Below are positions 10,698 to 20,688 of a stretch of DNA of 64,000 nucleotides, one piece after another. A program made the position numbers and the translations under genes. The notes under the pieces are model-generated. The model made no database searches, was not told the DNA's origin, and saw only the letters and a program-made list of their open reading frames with translations. How positions within the stretch are numbered: the first letter of the stretch is position 1; the number at the start of each line of letters is the position of its first letter. The stretch comes from Bacteroidales bacterium F22 (lineage in GTDB: Bacteria; Bacteroidota; Bacteroidia; Bacteroidales; Bacteroidaceae). The stretch covers positions 1,116,001 to 1,180,000 of the forward strand of contig CP095414.1 in assembly GCA_029541985.1 (NCBI GenBank), written 5' to 3'.

Positions 10698-13202
10698 TTA
10701 TTCGTTTATAAGTAAAGACAGGTCAATTTCTTTAAGGTGTTCACCAAAGATTTTAATCGTTGCTTCCCCAGCTTGTTTCGTACTTCGCACGACGATGAGA
10801 CATTTGCCGTTAAACAAACGGCTGTGAGGAGTTTGCAACGACGTGTGTCCAGTTTGGCATCCATTATCCATGCCTACGAATCGCGCTTGTCCCGTAACTT
10901 GACAGGATATTTTATTCTGTGCAGTAGGCACGATACGTCCTGCTTGGTCCTTAGCCTCCACAGTGATAAAGACAAGATTACCACCAGCATCGACACTCGT
11001 TTGATCCACTTTAGCCACTAAATTGACCGGTCGTCCAGTCGTTTGATGAGACACACGCATCACCTCTTTTCCATGATTTCGGCTTACACAAGTCACCGTA
11101 CCCGGTTCGAATGTCACTCGCCACATGGCATGTAAGCACTCCTTCGTCTTACGTCTGATTCCTTGTGATAAGCCATTGATATATAGTTCCACTTCATCAG
11201 CATGATTATAATAAGCCCACATATCTATTGTTTGTCCAGCCGTCCAGTTCCAATGAGGAAACAAATGTAAAACCGGCTTATCTGTCCATTCTGACTGATA
11301 CATATAATAGACATCCTTTGGGAATCCTGCTAGATCCACGATGCCAAAGTAAGAACTTCGGGCAGGCCATGAAAATGGGGTTGGTTCTCCTAAATAATCA
11401 AATCCTGTCCATACAAAAAGTCCAGCGACGAAAGGATTATCCTTCACTGCTAACCAAGCTCCCTCATGGGAATTGCCCCATGGAGTACGACAGTTGTCAT
11501 ACGCACTGCATTTCGTTTCAGAAGAAGAGAAAGGAACATCCCAACGGGTTGGCCATAAGCGCACACTATCGGAAGGCATCTCATAATATCCTCGAGTCAT
11601 CAAAGCCGAAGTAGCTTCACTAAAAAGAAACGGTTTACCAGGAAAGAAAGAAGAGATACTATCAAGGTATTGCTCATGATAATTATAACCTATAATATCA
11701 AGAGCCTGACTTCGAAACAAATGATTAGCAGGACGTGGTTCATTGCATCCAGCAGTGACGAGTGCATCTGGCACATCGCGTTTGACAAGTGCAGCCAGTG
11801 TCTGAGTGAGTCGTGCATTGAACGATAGACTATCATGCACATCACCGAGTTGAGAAGCATCTTTCTGTGCATTCAATATCAGATTAGCTGCTTCGATCGA
11901 TAAGGTATCAGTAGAGATATCATTCCATTGCTCAAGCACTTCATTACCAATACTCCACATCATGATAGCTGGATGATTTCGGTCACGCAACATCATATCA
12001 TGCAAATCGCGAACATACCATGCTTCAAAATGAGTCGAATAATCGTAAGTCGTCTTGCGCCTACGCCACATATCAAAAGATTCATTCATCACCACAAACC
12101 CCATCGAGTCACATAGATTTAGCCAAGAAGGAGCAGGAGGATTATGAGCACAACGAATTGCATTGCAACCCATTTCTTTGAGGATAGTCAACTGACGAAG
12201 CATCGCTTGAGTATCTATAGCACTACCCAGACAGCCAAGGTCATGATGCATACATACCCCCTTGAGCATCACATGTCGTCCATTTAGGAAAAACCCCTGT
12301 TGAGCATCAAAGTGATAACTGCGTATACCGAAACGAGTTGTTAACGTATCTCCAGAACTCAGAGACGTCCGCAGCGTATATAGATTGGGATGTTCGATGT
12401 CCCATCGTTGAGGTGTTCCTTCAAGTCTGATTTCCTGAATAATCTCTTGATGAGCATTCTGCTCCAGATTAACCATCAGCGGCGTGGAATTCACCACGTG
12501 TCCAGTAGGAGAAATCACTTGCTGATTAAGAATCGCAGCATGCCTAAGGTTCCCTGCATTGTTGAGCGTAGTTTGAATAGTGATATCCGCATGATCAGCT
12601 GCTGGTATTGAACGGACATACACCCCATCATGATCAATCTGTACACTCGGCTTCTTGATAAGCCACACATGACGATAGATACCACAACCACTATACCATC
12701 TTGAATTAGGCTGATGTTCATTGTCCACACGCACCGCCACTACATTTTCTCCTAATTGAGCCACCTCAGAGATATCGATATAGATAGGCAGATATCCATT
12801 AGGACGTCCTCCTACATATTGTCCATTGACATAAACCGAAGCCTGCATATAAACCCCATCAAAAAGAAGATAGAGTTGTTGAGTCAAATCATGCATATCC
12901 AGTACGACACGCTTACGATACCAGCCGATGCCACCAGGCAAGGCACCTCCGTTAGGTCCTGCAGGTGCCTCTTGAGAGAAGTCAGACTCGATAGCCCAAT
13001 CATGAGGAACATCCAAGACACGCCATTGAGAATCATCATAATCGCTAGAAGCAAACTCCACCTCATCACCGAGATGAAAAGTCCAAGAATCGTCTAGTGA
13101 GATTCTTTGTCGGTGCGTTAGTGCTGATGCGACCAACCCAGAGGAAGGAAGCATCAGCAAACACATCACACATACTACAAAATGTATTTTTCTAATAGTC
13201 AT
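10698..13202 (-). CDS. GH2 beta-galactosidase-like enzyme
   Basis: This 834-residue protein begins with a signal peptide (to about residue 27). It has the GH2 order: sugar-binding jelly roll (about 35-200, PHDWAIESDF, GGIGWYRK), Ig-like domain (about 205-310), and TIM barrel with acid/base Glu421 (MWSIGNEV) and nucleophile Glu529 (LFSEATS). A DUF4982-like domain (about 645-710) and a GH2 C-terminal Ig-like domain follow (FVGMDNGCQTG). In xyloglucan loci the GH2 enzyme removes beta-galactose from the side chain, which exposes xylose to the GH31 enzyme. Beta-glucuronidase or mannosidase activity cannot be excluded from sequence alone. It is part of the PUL operon, 39 bases after the GH31 gene. 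Confidence 0.88.
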   Translation of the reverse strand: MTIRKIHFVVCVMCLLMLPSSGLVASALTHRQRISLDDSWTFHLGDEVEFASSDYDDSQWRVLDVPHDWAIESDFSQEAPAGPNGGALPGGIGWYRKRVVLDMHDLTQQLYLLFDGVYMQASVYVNGQYVGGRPNGYLPIYIDISEVAQLGENVVAVRVDNEHQPNSRWYSGCGIYRHVWLIKKPSVQIDHDGVYVRSIPAADHADITIQTTLNNAGNLRHAAILNQQVISPTGHVVNSTPLMVNLEQNAHQEIIQEIRLEGTPQRWDIEHPNLYTLRTSLSSGDTLTTRFGIRSYHFDAQQGFFLNGRHVMLKGVCMHHDLGCLGSAIDTQAMLRQLTILKEMGCNAIRCAHNPPAPSWLNLCDSMGFVVMNESFDMWRRRKTTYDYSTHFEAWYVRDLHDMMLRDRNHPAIMMWSIGNEVLEQWNDISTDTLSIEAANLILNAQKDASQLGDVHDSLSFNARLTQTLAALVKRDVPDALVTAGCNEPRPANHLFRSQALDIIGYNYHEQYLDSISSFFPGKPFLFSEATSALMTRGYYEMPSDSVRLWPTRWDVPFSSSETKCSAYDNCRTPWGNSHEGAWLAVKDNPFVAGLFVWTGFDYLGEPTPFSWPARSSYFGIVDLAGFPKDVYYMYQSEWTDKPVLHLFPHWNWTAGQTIDMWAYYNHADEVELYINGLSQGIRRKTKECLHAMWRVTFEPGTVTCVSRNHGKEVMRVSHQTTGRPVNLVAKVDQTSVDAGGNLVFITVEAKDQAGRIVPTAQNKISCQVTGQARFVGMDNGCQTGHTSLQTPHSRLFNGKCLIVVRSTKQAGEATIKIFGEHLKEIDLSLLINE

Positions 13203-13241
13203 AATTAGGATATAAAATGTTCTATCAAAATAAGAAGAGAG

Positions 13242-16100
13242 CTATAGATCCACCTCAGCAGCATTGCCCGTATAATACAGGATCTTATTGACTACACTAT
13301 GAGTATCTATTCCCAAAGGATGCTCAGGAGTGACATAATGAATACGCATCACCACGGTTTGAGGCTGATTGCTCCAATGGCCCTCAGAATCCCCGAAAGT
13401 CAACTTGCGTGAAGCATCATCATAATGCATAGGGATTTTGGTATAATTTCCTTTGAGGTATTGTAGATTAGAGCCTTGGTCATTGTAATAGGTGAAATCA
13501 CCATCATGACCTTGATACACCCATATATCGAGAATATCATCTCGTTTCTCATCCGTATATTCCATTGGTTGTCCCATCGGAATAATAGCACCAGCAGGTA
13601 CAAATACCGGCATTCGATCCATTGGTGCAGCAGTCTGAATTGTCTGTCCTCCCTGATACGATACTCCAGTATAAAAGTCATACCAGTTACGAGTATTGGG
13701 GAGATAGACATCACGTTTACGTGCACCATAGGTATATACAGGACACGCCATGAGCGATGGTCCGAAACTAAACTGTGTATGTTCATCATGAGTCTTGACA
13801 TCCTGCCCGTAATCCATAACCAATGCACGCATCAACGTATAATCGTCAAAATAGGTCTTGGCAGCGATAGAATAGATATAAGGCATCAGGCGATAACGCA
13901 GTTGCATATAATAAAGAATACCCTGATATGTCGGAGACTTGGCAGGAGCAATCTCCCATATTTCTCTATAAGGGAATTGCCCATGAGCACGGAAGATAGG
14001 GACGAAAGCACCAAATTGATACCAACGAGTATTGAGTTCCCTCCATTCTTTTAAATCCGCATTGACCACTCCAGAGCGCATAAAGGCTTGTTGTGCCTTG
14101 AGATAGCGGCGTTCTACACAGAAACCACCTATATCCATACTCCAATAAGGAACCCCCGCCAACGAGAAATTCAATCCAGCAGTAATCTGAGCTTTCATGT
14201 CCTCCCATCGTGAAGCAATATCTCCACTCCATACAGCAGTAGAATAACGTTGTAAGCCCGCAAATCCAGAACGAGTCAAAAGAAACACGCGTCTATCGGG
14301 AGCGACTTTCATCTGACCATTGAAGATGGCGTCTGCATTTTCCAATCCATAAGCATTGAAATATTCAGTCGACGAGCCCAAAGCCGTCGGTCCGCATAGC
14401 GCCTTACGATAAGGCATATCGGTACAATCCTTGACATTAGGTTCACTAGCATCCATCCACCAAGAATCAATCCCCAGAGGATATAAGGTTGTTTCCATTT
14501 GCTTCCAAAACAATTTCCTAGCTCCAGCACTATAAGCATCATAGAAGGACCCTACATATCCCGGTCCGACCCAATCACGAATACTATCTTTGACCGCCTG
14601 CTTGTACATCCATCCTTTGGCATCTAATTCTTTATAATGCTTGGTTGTACAGTAGAATTTAGGCCATACCGAAATCATAAATTTCGCATGTTTAGAATGA
14701 ACATAATCAATCATGCCCTTAGGATTAGGGAAGCGGTCCTTGTCAAACTCGTGACTACCCCAAGCATCTTCTTTCCAATAATTCCAATCCTGCACAATAT
14801 TATCAATCGGAATATGATTTTCGCGGAAAGTATTGAGTATCCCTACCAATTCCGCTTGTGTATGATATCGCTCTCTGCTCTGCCAGAATCCCATGGCCCA
14901 TTTGGGCATAATAGGTGCTTTGCCTGTCAAATGGCGATATCCAGAGATGACATCATCAGCAGATTTTCCATTAATAAAATAATAATCTAGATTCTGCCCC
15001 ATTTCAGAACTAAAAGTGAGGTTATTTTGAGCTTCAGGAGAAGAAGGTAATACCGCCCGCAACCCTAAGTATGAGATACTTCCATCTGGTTTCCATGAGA
15101 TATGAATAGGCAATTCTCTCCCCTTTTCCATCTTCACTTGGAAGCGATATGCATTTGGATTCCAAGCAGTGCGCCAACGTTCAGGAACGATTGTTTCTCC
15201 ATCGATAGAAACCTCCACATATCCCGCATAATAAAGTTGAAAGAAGTAAGTCCCAGAAGTTTTGGGAGCGATAAAACCATCATAAGTCACCGATGCCCCA
15301 TCGAGCGGAAACTGTTCAGGTAGATTTTTAATCGATTTGATATCTTCATAGCAGATATGATCTTCGAGACGATTTATACGGTCATCATCATGCCGTGCCG
15401 CCGCCGTATAAGTCGCTAATAAGCTTCCTTTTTTACCTCGAGGAGTAGACAAATCAAAGAGTTCATTGAGTTGTTGATAATCCTTGGGCACCCCGAATCG
15501 GCACAACGAATAATTATCCCACAACAGACCATAATGTTTGGATGATTGCACGAAAGGAATAGACACCTTCGTATTATATTGAAAGAGCGCTTCATTCTTA
15601 CCTTTATAATTAAACTCATCCGATTGATGCTGTCCCAAACCATAGAAAGCCTCATCCTCACTCGAAGCAAATTGTTGATACGTCCCATAACCATGGGTAC
15701 TATCTACAGCGATAGGAGTAAACGACGCGCCATCTTCGACTTCATTTAGGATTAATTGACCAGTCGCATCGAGGAAACGCACTTCTCCATTCTCTTTGCA
15801 CACTTCTGCTTGAATGTTTGGAGTAGATAAGACAACACAAGAATCTCGATTGTCCACAGTGACAGCTGTATATACAGGTTGTTCGACGACAATCAAGCTA
15901 GGACGATCTTTAATCGAAGCCGTTGGCGATTCCGTCACACGAATAATGTCATCAGCCATCGCGATGAGACGCACAGTCTGTGCATGCCCCTTCTTAGGGT
16001 GAAGCACTTGAACTTCGACACCACCAGGCACATTTTGGACTTCAGGAGTGCTGCAAGCTACAAGGGCGCAAGCACACATCAAAAGGAAAAAGTTTTTCAT
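13242..16100 (-). CDS. GH31 alpha-xylosidase-like lipoprotein with PA14 insert
   Basis: I place the start at the ATG at 16100. It gives a compact lipoprotein signal with the lipobox Cys at residue 16 (LVACS), and a TATATTTG promoter box at 16130-16137 leaves only a 7-base leader for the alternative ATG at 16116. The protein (952 residues) has a GH31 N-terminal beta-sandwich. A PA14-like insert follows at about residues 245-350 (YDGFIAPKTSGTYFF), and the catalytic barrel carries nucleophile Asp550 (WWMDASEPN) and acid/base Asp627 (VWSGDIASRW). A PA14 insert in GH31 is a hallmark of the alpha-xylosidase of the B. ovatus xyloglucan locus, so it probably removes alpha-1,6-xylose from xyloglucan oligosaccharides. 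It is the first gene of the PUL operon after the regulator. Confidence 0.9.
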   Translation of the reverse strand: MKNFFLLMCACALVACSTPEVQNVPGGVEVQVLHPKKGHAQTVRLIAMADDIIRVTESPTASIKDRPSLIVVEQPVYTAVTVDNRDSCVVLSTPNIQAEVCKENGEVRFLDATGQLILNEVEDGASFTPIAVDSTHGYGTYQQFASSEDEAFYGLGQHQSDEFNYKGKNEALFQYNTKVSIPFVQSSKHYGLLWDNYSLCRFGVPKDYQQLNELFDLSTPRGKKGSLLATYTAAARHDDDRINRLEDHICYEDIKSIKNLPEQFPLDGASVTYDGFIAPKTSGTYFFQLYYAGYVEVSIDGETIVPERWRTAWNPNAYRFQVKMEKGRELPIHISWKPDGSISYLGLRAVLPSSPEAQNNLTFSSEMGQNLDYYFINGKSADDVISGYRHLTGKAPIMPKWAMGFWQSRERYHTQAELVGILNTFRENHIPIDNIVQDWNYWKEDAWGSHEFDKDRFPNPKGMIDYVHSKHAKFMISVWPKFYCTTKHYKELDAKGWMYKQAVKDSIRDWVGPGYVGSFYDAYSAGARKLFWKQMETTLYPLGIDSWWMDASEPNVKDCTDMPYRKALCGPTALGSSTEYFNAYGLENADAIFNGQMKVAPDRRVFLLTRSGFAGLQRYSTAVWSGDIASRWEDMKAQITAGLNFSLAGVPYWSMDIGGFCVERRYLKAQQAFMRSGVVNADLKEWRELNTRWYQFGAFVPIFRAHGQFPYREIWEIAPAKSPTYQGILYYMQLRYRLMPYIYSIAAKTYFDDYTLMRALVMDYGQDVKTHDEHTQFSFGPSLMACPVYTYGARKRDVYLPNTRNWYDFYTGVSYQGGQTIQTAAPMDRMPVFVPAGAIIPMGQPMEYTDEKRDDILDIWVYQGHDGDFTYYNDQGSNLQYLKGNYTKIPMHYDDASRKLTFGDSEGHWSNQPQTVVMRIHYVTPEHPLGIDTHSVVNKILYYTGNAAEVDL

Positions 16101-16129
16101 ACTTAATAATAGGTTCATTTGTTCAGTTG

Positions 16130-16137
16130 CAAATATA
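16130..16137 (-). promoter_or_regulatory. -7 promoter box of the GH31-to-GH5 operon
   Basis: On the minus strand this reads TATATTTG, an exact match to the Bacteroidota -7 consensus TAnnTTTG. A good -33 TTTG at 19-21 bases upstream is not visible, which is common for activated PUL promoters. The expected transcription start, about 7 bases downstream, supports the GH31 start at 16100. Confidence 0.6.
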
Positions 16138-16270
16138 TGCAAACCGAACAACGTTCACCTAGTACGAAAGGCACAAGAGCGCCACACACATGATGCCAAT
16201 TAGGGGACTAATTGTTGCTTTATAGGCCTTAAGCAACATCTATACCCCCTCAGAGAAACATTCGTCTCCC

Positions 16271-19200
16271 TTAATCCTCTTTGCCATAAGCAGAGGGAGA
16301 TAGCCCAAAAACCTCTTTAAATTGTTTAGAAAAATACTTTGGTGTTTTGAAGCCGACTGCATAGGCGACTTCAGATACATTTTTATCCCCCTGCTTCAAA
16401 AGATGAGCCGCCGTCTTCAAACGAACCAGACGGATAAACTCCACAGGAGATTTCCCAGTGATAAATGTAAGCTTCTTATATAGGTGTGCTCTACTCATCC
16501 CCAATTCTTGACTAAGTCCTTCCACCGTCAGGTCAGCATCTTGTACATGGTCCTGCACAAAATGCAATGCCGTAGTCAAAAACGTCTCATCCGCTTTGCT
16601 CAGATTGAGACGATTTGGTTCCAAATAAGCTCGATACAGAAATTTCTCCTGTTGAAGTCGATTTTTATCCAAGAGATACTCGATACGCAGATTCAGCACT
16701 TCCCATTCAAAGGGTTTGCTGATATAATCATCCGCTCCATGAGCCAATCCCTCAGCTCTATTTTCATCATCGGTACAAGCCGTAAGCATAATCACAGGGA
16801 TATGAGCAGTTCGGACATCCTCTTTGATTAGTTGACACAATTTAAGTCCATCCATTCGAGGCATCATTTTATCCAATATGATAATATCCGGCATGAGAGT
16901 AGGAATCATCTCCCAAGCCTCCACCCCATCTACGGCACATTCCAGATGATAATAAGCCTTCATCGTATCTAAGAGATACGCTCTAAAATCAGCATGGTCA
17001 TCGACGATTAATACCAACTCATTGTGAGCCGGTTTGATTACTTCATGAACTAGAGACGGTTTCTCATCCACCACCTGCGATGAATAACAATGCGCTTCAC
17101 GCTCCATCACCACAGCATCTACCGTAGTAGGAATAGTGAAACTAAACACGCACCCGTGTCCTTCCTCAATATTATCTTTGAGTAAAATTTGTCCCCCCAT
17201 AGCCTCTACATAATGTTTGACAAGAAACAAACCGATTCCCGTCCCGTTTTGCACCCATTTGTGCTGTTCATCATCAGCTGCCTCATTGCGATAGAAGCGT
17301 TCAAACACATGGTCTTGGTCAGTAACAGAGATACCAGGTCCATTATCCTTCACAGAAATACTTAAAAAAGACTTTTCAGTATCATCAGCATCATTCATAT
17401 GCTGAAAGACAATATGAATTGTGACCCCATCCCCACCATACTTCAAGGCATTCGACAACAAATTAGTCAACACCTTTTCGAGCAAGTCATCATCATATCC
17501 ACAGATAAGCTGTTGTGGTCCCTCCAGACACAGATGCGCCTGCTGCTGATTGATTAAATACTGGAACCTGTCGACCCATTCCGTGAGTTGACTAGTCAAA
17601 TCATGAGGTGCAACATGCACCTTAACCCCAGAGATATCAATTTTTCGATAATCAAGAATCTGATTGACGAGTCGCATCAACAGCGAACCATGCTGCTGCA
17701 TCACCCGCATCTGTTTCTTGATACTTCCCAAATCTTCAGACTGTATACATCGCTGCAGTGGCCCTAAGATAAGCGATAATGGAGTACGGATTTCATGTGA
17801 AATATCAGTAAAGAACTGCAATCTCAACTTAGTCAATTCCTTTTCTCGTTTAGCTTCATAAGACAACTGCAAAATCTGATAATTCTGTCTCAGATGATAA
17901 CGGATAAGTATTATAGTCAACGCCGTCAATACGATACCTAGTAGCAGATACAAGCCATATGCCCACCAAGTAAGCCACAAAGGTGGCAAAACCACGATTT
18001 GCATCGTAATCTGATTACTCAGATAATACCCCGTAGTATCATACAGACATACATTGAGCAGATATGTTCCTGGTTTGACATTCATAAAATGCATTTCATT
18101 GACCCCTTTCTTGAGTGGCATCCATTGTTCTTGCACCTCACTTAGTGTATAAGCAAACTGCTGATTCGATGCATTGAGAATATGATCAGTATAGACAGAG
18201 AGGGAAAACATATTCTGATTATAGTCCAAAGTCAACTTCGACAATTCCGCCACAGGTTTAGATAAGATTACACGTCCGTTGTATGTACTATCCACAGCCA
18301 CCTTTTGTCCTTTGAGATAAAGACTTTTCAGATGTATATTGACCGGTTCTGTATAATCATACATGGCAGCAGGAGAGATACGCGTCACCCCATTGCTACC
18401 CCCAATCCAGAACTGCCCCTGATGATCCAAGGCAATAGCGCGCTGGTTAAATGCCCGATTCTGAATAAAATTGGAACGTCCAAACGTATGTAAGTCAAAG
18501 CCATATCCCTGCTGAGTCTCTGTATCCTCTTGAGTAGAATCCTCTTGGGTAGATACAGTCACTAACCAAATCTCATCTGCACAACTGACACAAATCCGTC
18601 CCTGAGCATCTTCATTAATACCCGCAAACTTAGTATGCATCTGGTTAGCAAGAAATGGAACCTCCACGAACCTGTGATGCAACACATCATACACATGCAT
18701 TTGAGTTCGGGTAAGAATCCACAATAACCCCCGAGAATCATAATACACCTCTATGACATCACTACCATTCATCAGATGAGACTCGAAATGCGTGTCACCT
18801 ATATAATCAAACTGCCCAGTACGTCTATGAAATGCACAGACCCCATTTGAAGTAGCAATATACAAGATATCATCAGGCCCTGGCGTAATAGCATATAGCA
18901 CATCCGAAGGAAGCAAATCATGTTCACTCATTCGAAACGTCTTGAAACGTTTCGTCCTCGGATTATAAGACTGAAGCCCTCCCCCCAAAGTCGCTATCCA
19001 CAATACTTTATGCTCATCTTGATACAAGTCCCATACATTATCAGAAGACAAACCATTCTCCTTTCCCGCTTGATGCCTATACTCGATGACCTGTCCATCG
19101 ATCAGATGAGCCAATCCGCCCCAATACTGACCGACCCAAATAGACCCATCGGCATCCTGACAGAAACTCACCACGACATTTGAAGAGATAGCAGGTGATG

Positions 19201-20359
19201 AATGCGTATCAAACCGCTTAACCACTTTCTGAGACAAACAATCATAGAAAAGTAAACCATGCTCATTAGTTCCCAACCAACAACCCTTTTCAGTAGGCAA
19301 TACCGCAGTGACATCAGGAATACAATCAATTGCATTGGGAAGTGTAGAAAGAAAATTATTGACATAGTCAACCTGTTTATTCACATAATAAGAGATTCCC
19401 CGTTTGTATCCTCCCAACCACATGACCTGATGCTCATCCTGATAGAGACATAATATATTATTATGAGGGATAGAATGAGTCGTCTCCATAGTTGTCTGAT
19501 AGCCTCGTTTATGTCCAAGAGTATCCAAGATGATCACCCCCGAATGGTCAGTGGCTACCCAAAGTGCCTTTTCTTGGTCCATCAACAAATCATTGACCAC
19601 TAAGTCATCCAGAAGGACATCGAAACGTTTCTGACCAGATATATAACGGATAAATCCCTTTCCTCCAGACCTGAAATAATAATAATTTCCTTTCGAGTCG
19701 ATATACAGTCTAGGTTGCCCATTAGAAGGCTGTGCCATAGAGAAATCAACTCGGAGTACCATATGTCCCCCCTCGAGACAAAACACCTGCCCTTTAGAGG
19801 TTAAAAAAGCCATATGCCCCTCGACCTTATCCACCACATAGCCATAGCGAGGGTCAATAGAAAAATCATCAACCGTCCCATGGGAAGAATCATAACGCAG
19901 TATTTTGGAAGAACCTTGGAAACAAAACCAGAGATACTGCTCATCACTATACAACTGACTGATTTCACCGACCAAGCGCATACGGTCACACAACTCAGCC
20001 AAACGTCCATAGACAACACATCGCTTGACAGGGTCAATAAAACAATAACCCCTATAAGAACTCACTAAAAGTAGTTGTCCAGGAGCCCTCGAGATATGAC
20101 TGATATGATTATCTGGAAGTGAATGTAGAGAAGTACTGTTGTGAAAGAACGATTGCACCTCATAGCCATCATAGCAGTTAAGCCCATTAGCAGTACCAAT
20201 CCAGAGCACCCCATTAGTATCTTTACAAAGCGTATTCACCTGCTCATCAGATAGAAATTGACTATCTTGCAAATAGGTAAAAGACCGATTATCTGCAGCG
20301 ACAGATAAGGAGTACAGACAGCAAAGCAAACAATACAAGAAGCTATGATATTTTTTCAT
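16271..20359 (-). CDS. Hybrid two-component system sensor/regulator of the PUL
   Basis: This 1362-residue one-protein signalling system has a signal peptide, then two periplasmic beta-propellers made of Reg_prop repeats (LWIGTANGLNCYDG, LWIATLGGGLQSYNPRT) to about residue 690 and a Y_Y_Y domain. A membrane segment lies near 790-815. The cytoplasmic part has a histidine kinase with His855 (SHEIRTPL), an ATPase domain (NLLSNALKYG, DNGPGI), a receiver with phospho-acceptor Asp1163 (IILDKMMP) and an AraC-type DNA-binding domain (last 100 residues). Such proteins bind an oligosaccharide in the periplasm and activate the adjacent PUL. All key residues are present. It has its own promoter at 20413-20444 and the GH31 gene follows after about 170 bases with a separate promoter. 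Confidence 0.95.
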   Translation of the reverse strand: MKKYHSFLYCLLCCLYSLSVAADNRSFTYLQDSQFLSDEQVNTLCKDTNGVLWIGTANGLNCYDGYEVQSFFHNSTSLHSLPDNHISHISRAPGQLLLVSSYRGYCFIDPVKRCVVYGRLAELCDRMRLVGEISQLYSDEQYLWFCFQGSSKILRYDSSHGTVDDFSIDPRYGYVVDKVEGHMAFLTSKGQVFCLEGGHMVLRVDFSMAQPSNGQPRLYIDSKGNYYYFRSGGKGFIRYISGQKRFDVLLDDLVVNDLLMDQEKALWVATDHSGVIILDTLGHKRGYQTTMETTHSIPHNNILCLYQDEHQVMWLGGYKRGISYYVNKQVDYVNNFLSTLPNAIDCIPDVTAVLPTEKGCWLGTNEHGLLFYDCLSQKVVKRFDTHSSPAISSNVVVSFCQDADGSIWVGQYWGGLAHLIDGQVIEYRHQAGKENGLSSDNVWDLYQDEHKVLWIATLGGGLQSYNPRTKRFKTFRMSEHDLLPSDVLYAITPGPDDILYIATSNGVCAFHRRTGQFDYIGDTHFESHLMNGSDVIEVYYDSRGLLWILTRTQMHVYDVLHHRFVEVPFLANQMHTKFAGINEDAQGRICVSCADEIWLVTVSTQEDSTQEDTETQQGYGFDLHTFGRSNFIQNRAFNQRAIALDHQGQFWIGGSNGVTRISPAAMYDYTEPVNIHLKSLYLKGQKVAVDSTYNGRVILSKPVAELSKLTLDYNQNMFSLSVYTDHILNASNQQFAYTLSEVQEQWMPLKKGVNEMHFMNVKPGTYLLNVCLYDTTGYYLSNQITMQIVVLPPLWLTWWAYGLYLLLGIVLTALTIILIRYHLRQNYQILQLSYEAKREKELTKLRLQFFTDISHEIRTPLSLILGPLQRCIQSEDLGSIKKQMRVMQQHGSLLMRLVNQILDYRKIDISGVKVHVAPHDLTSQLTEWVDRFQYLINQQQAHLCLEGPQQLICGYDDDLLEKVLTNLLSNALKYGGDGVTIHIVFQHMNDADDTEKSFLSISVKDNGPGISVTDQDHVFERFYRNEAADDEQHKWVQNGTGIGLFLVKHYVEAMGGQILLKDNIEEGHGCVFSFTIPTTVDAVVMEREAHCYSSQVVDEKPSLVHEVIKPAHNELVLIVDDHADFRAYLLDTMKAYYHLECAVDGVEAWEMIPTLMPDIIILDKMMPRMDGLKLCQLIKEDVRTAHIPVIMLTACTDDENRAEGLAHGADDYISKPFEWEVLNLRIEYLLDKNRLQQEKFLYRAYLEPNRLNLSKADETFLTTALHFVQDHVQDADLTVEGLSQELGMSRAHLYKKLTFITGKSPVEFIRLVRLKTAAHLLKQGDKNVSEVAYAVGFKTPKYFSKQFKEVFGLSPSAYGKED

Positions 20360-20412
20360 GGATGTTTCAATTGAAGAGACGAATACTAATTAGAATAGGG
20401 CGCATAACAGGG

Positions 20413-20444
20413 CAAATATACCATTCTTTTTGAATAAAGGCAAA
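20413..20444 (-). promoter_or_regulatory. Promoter of the hybrid two-component regulator gene
   Basis: On the minus strand this is TTTG, 20 bases, TATATTTG: a full match to the Bacteroidota sigma-ABfr consensus. The expected start of transcription leaves a leader of about 47 bases before the ATG at 20359. The rest of the 329-base divergent gap (20360-20688) holds this promoter and the one for the transporter operon; I see no gene in it. Confidence 0.75.
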
Positions 20445-20615
20445 TAAAACACCGTGTAAGAATCGCCATATACAGCTCATCAAGAAGACCTCTAGCATGA
20501 ATCAAAATTTGAGTGAGAAAAGGAATACCTACAATTAGGTATTATAGAGCGACTATCACTTGACAGAAAAGGAACCGAGAACTTTTACCGGAAGTAATTA
20601 TACTCATAAATAGCG

Positions 20616-20647
20616 ATTGTATCATAAAGAATAATGTTATACGTTTG
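20616..20647 (+). promoter_or_regulatory. Promoter of the ABC transporter/methyltransferase operon
   Basis: ATTG at 20616-20619, 20 bases, then TACGTTTG at 20640-20647 fits the Bacteroidota promoter consensus. The leader to the ATG at 20689 would be about 35 bases. No riboswitch or Fur-like palindrome is evident to the eye. Confidence 0.65.
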
Positions 20648-20688
20648 TAGTTTGAAATAATAAAGCTAACGGTTAAGAGAAAAAAGAC

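Noticed and set aside
13476-14054. A 192-codon open frame on the plus strand inside the GH31 gene
   Set aside because: It is antisense to a well-supported catalytic domain and encodes low-complexity Ile/Ser/Arg-rich sequence with no family features.
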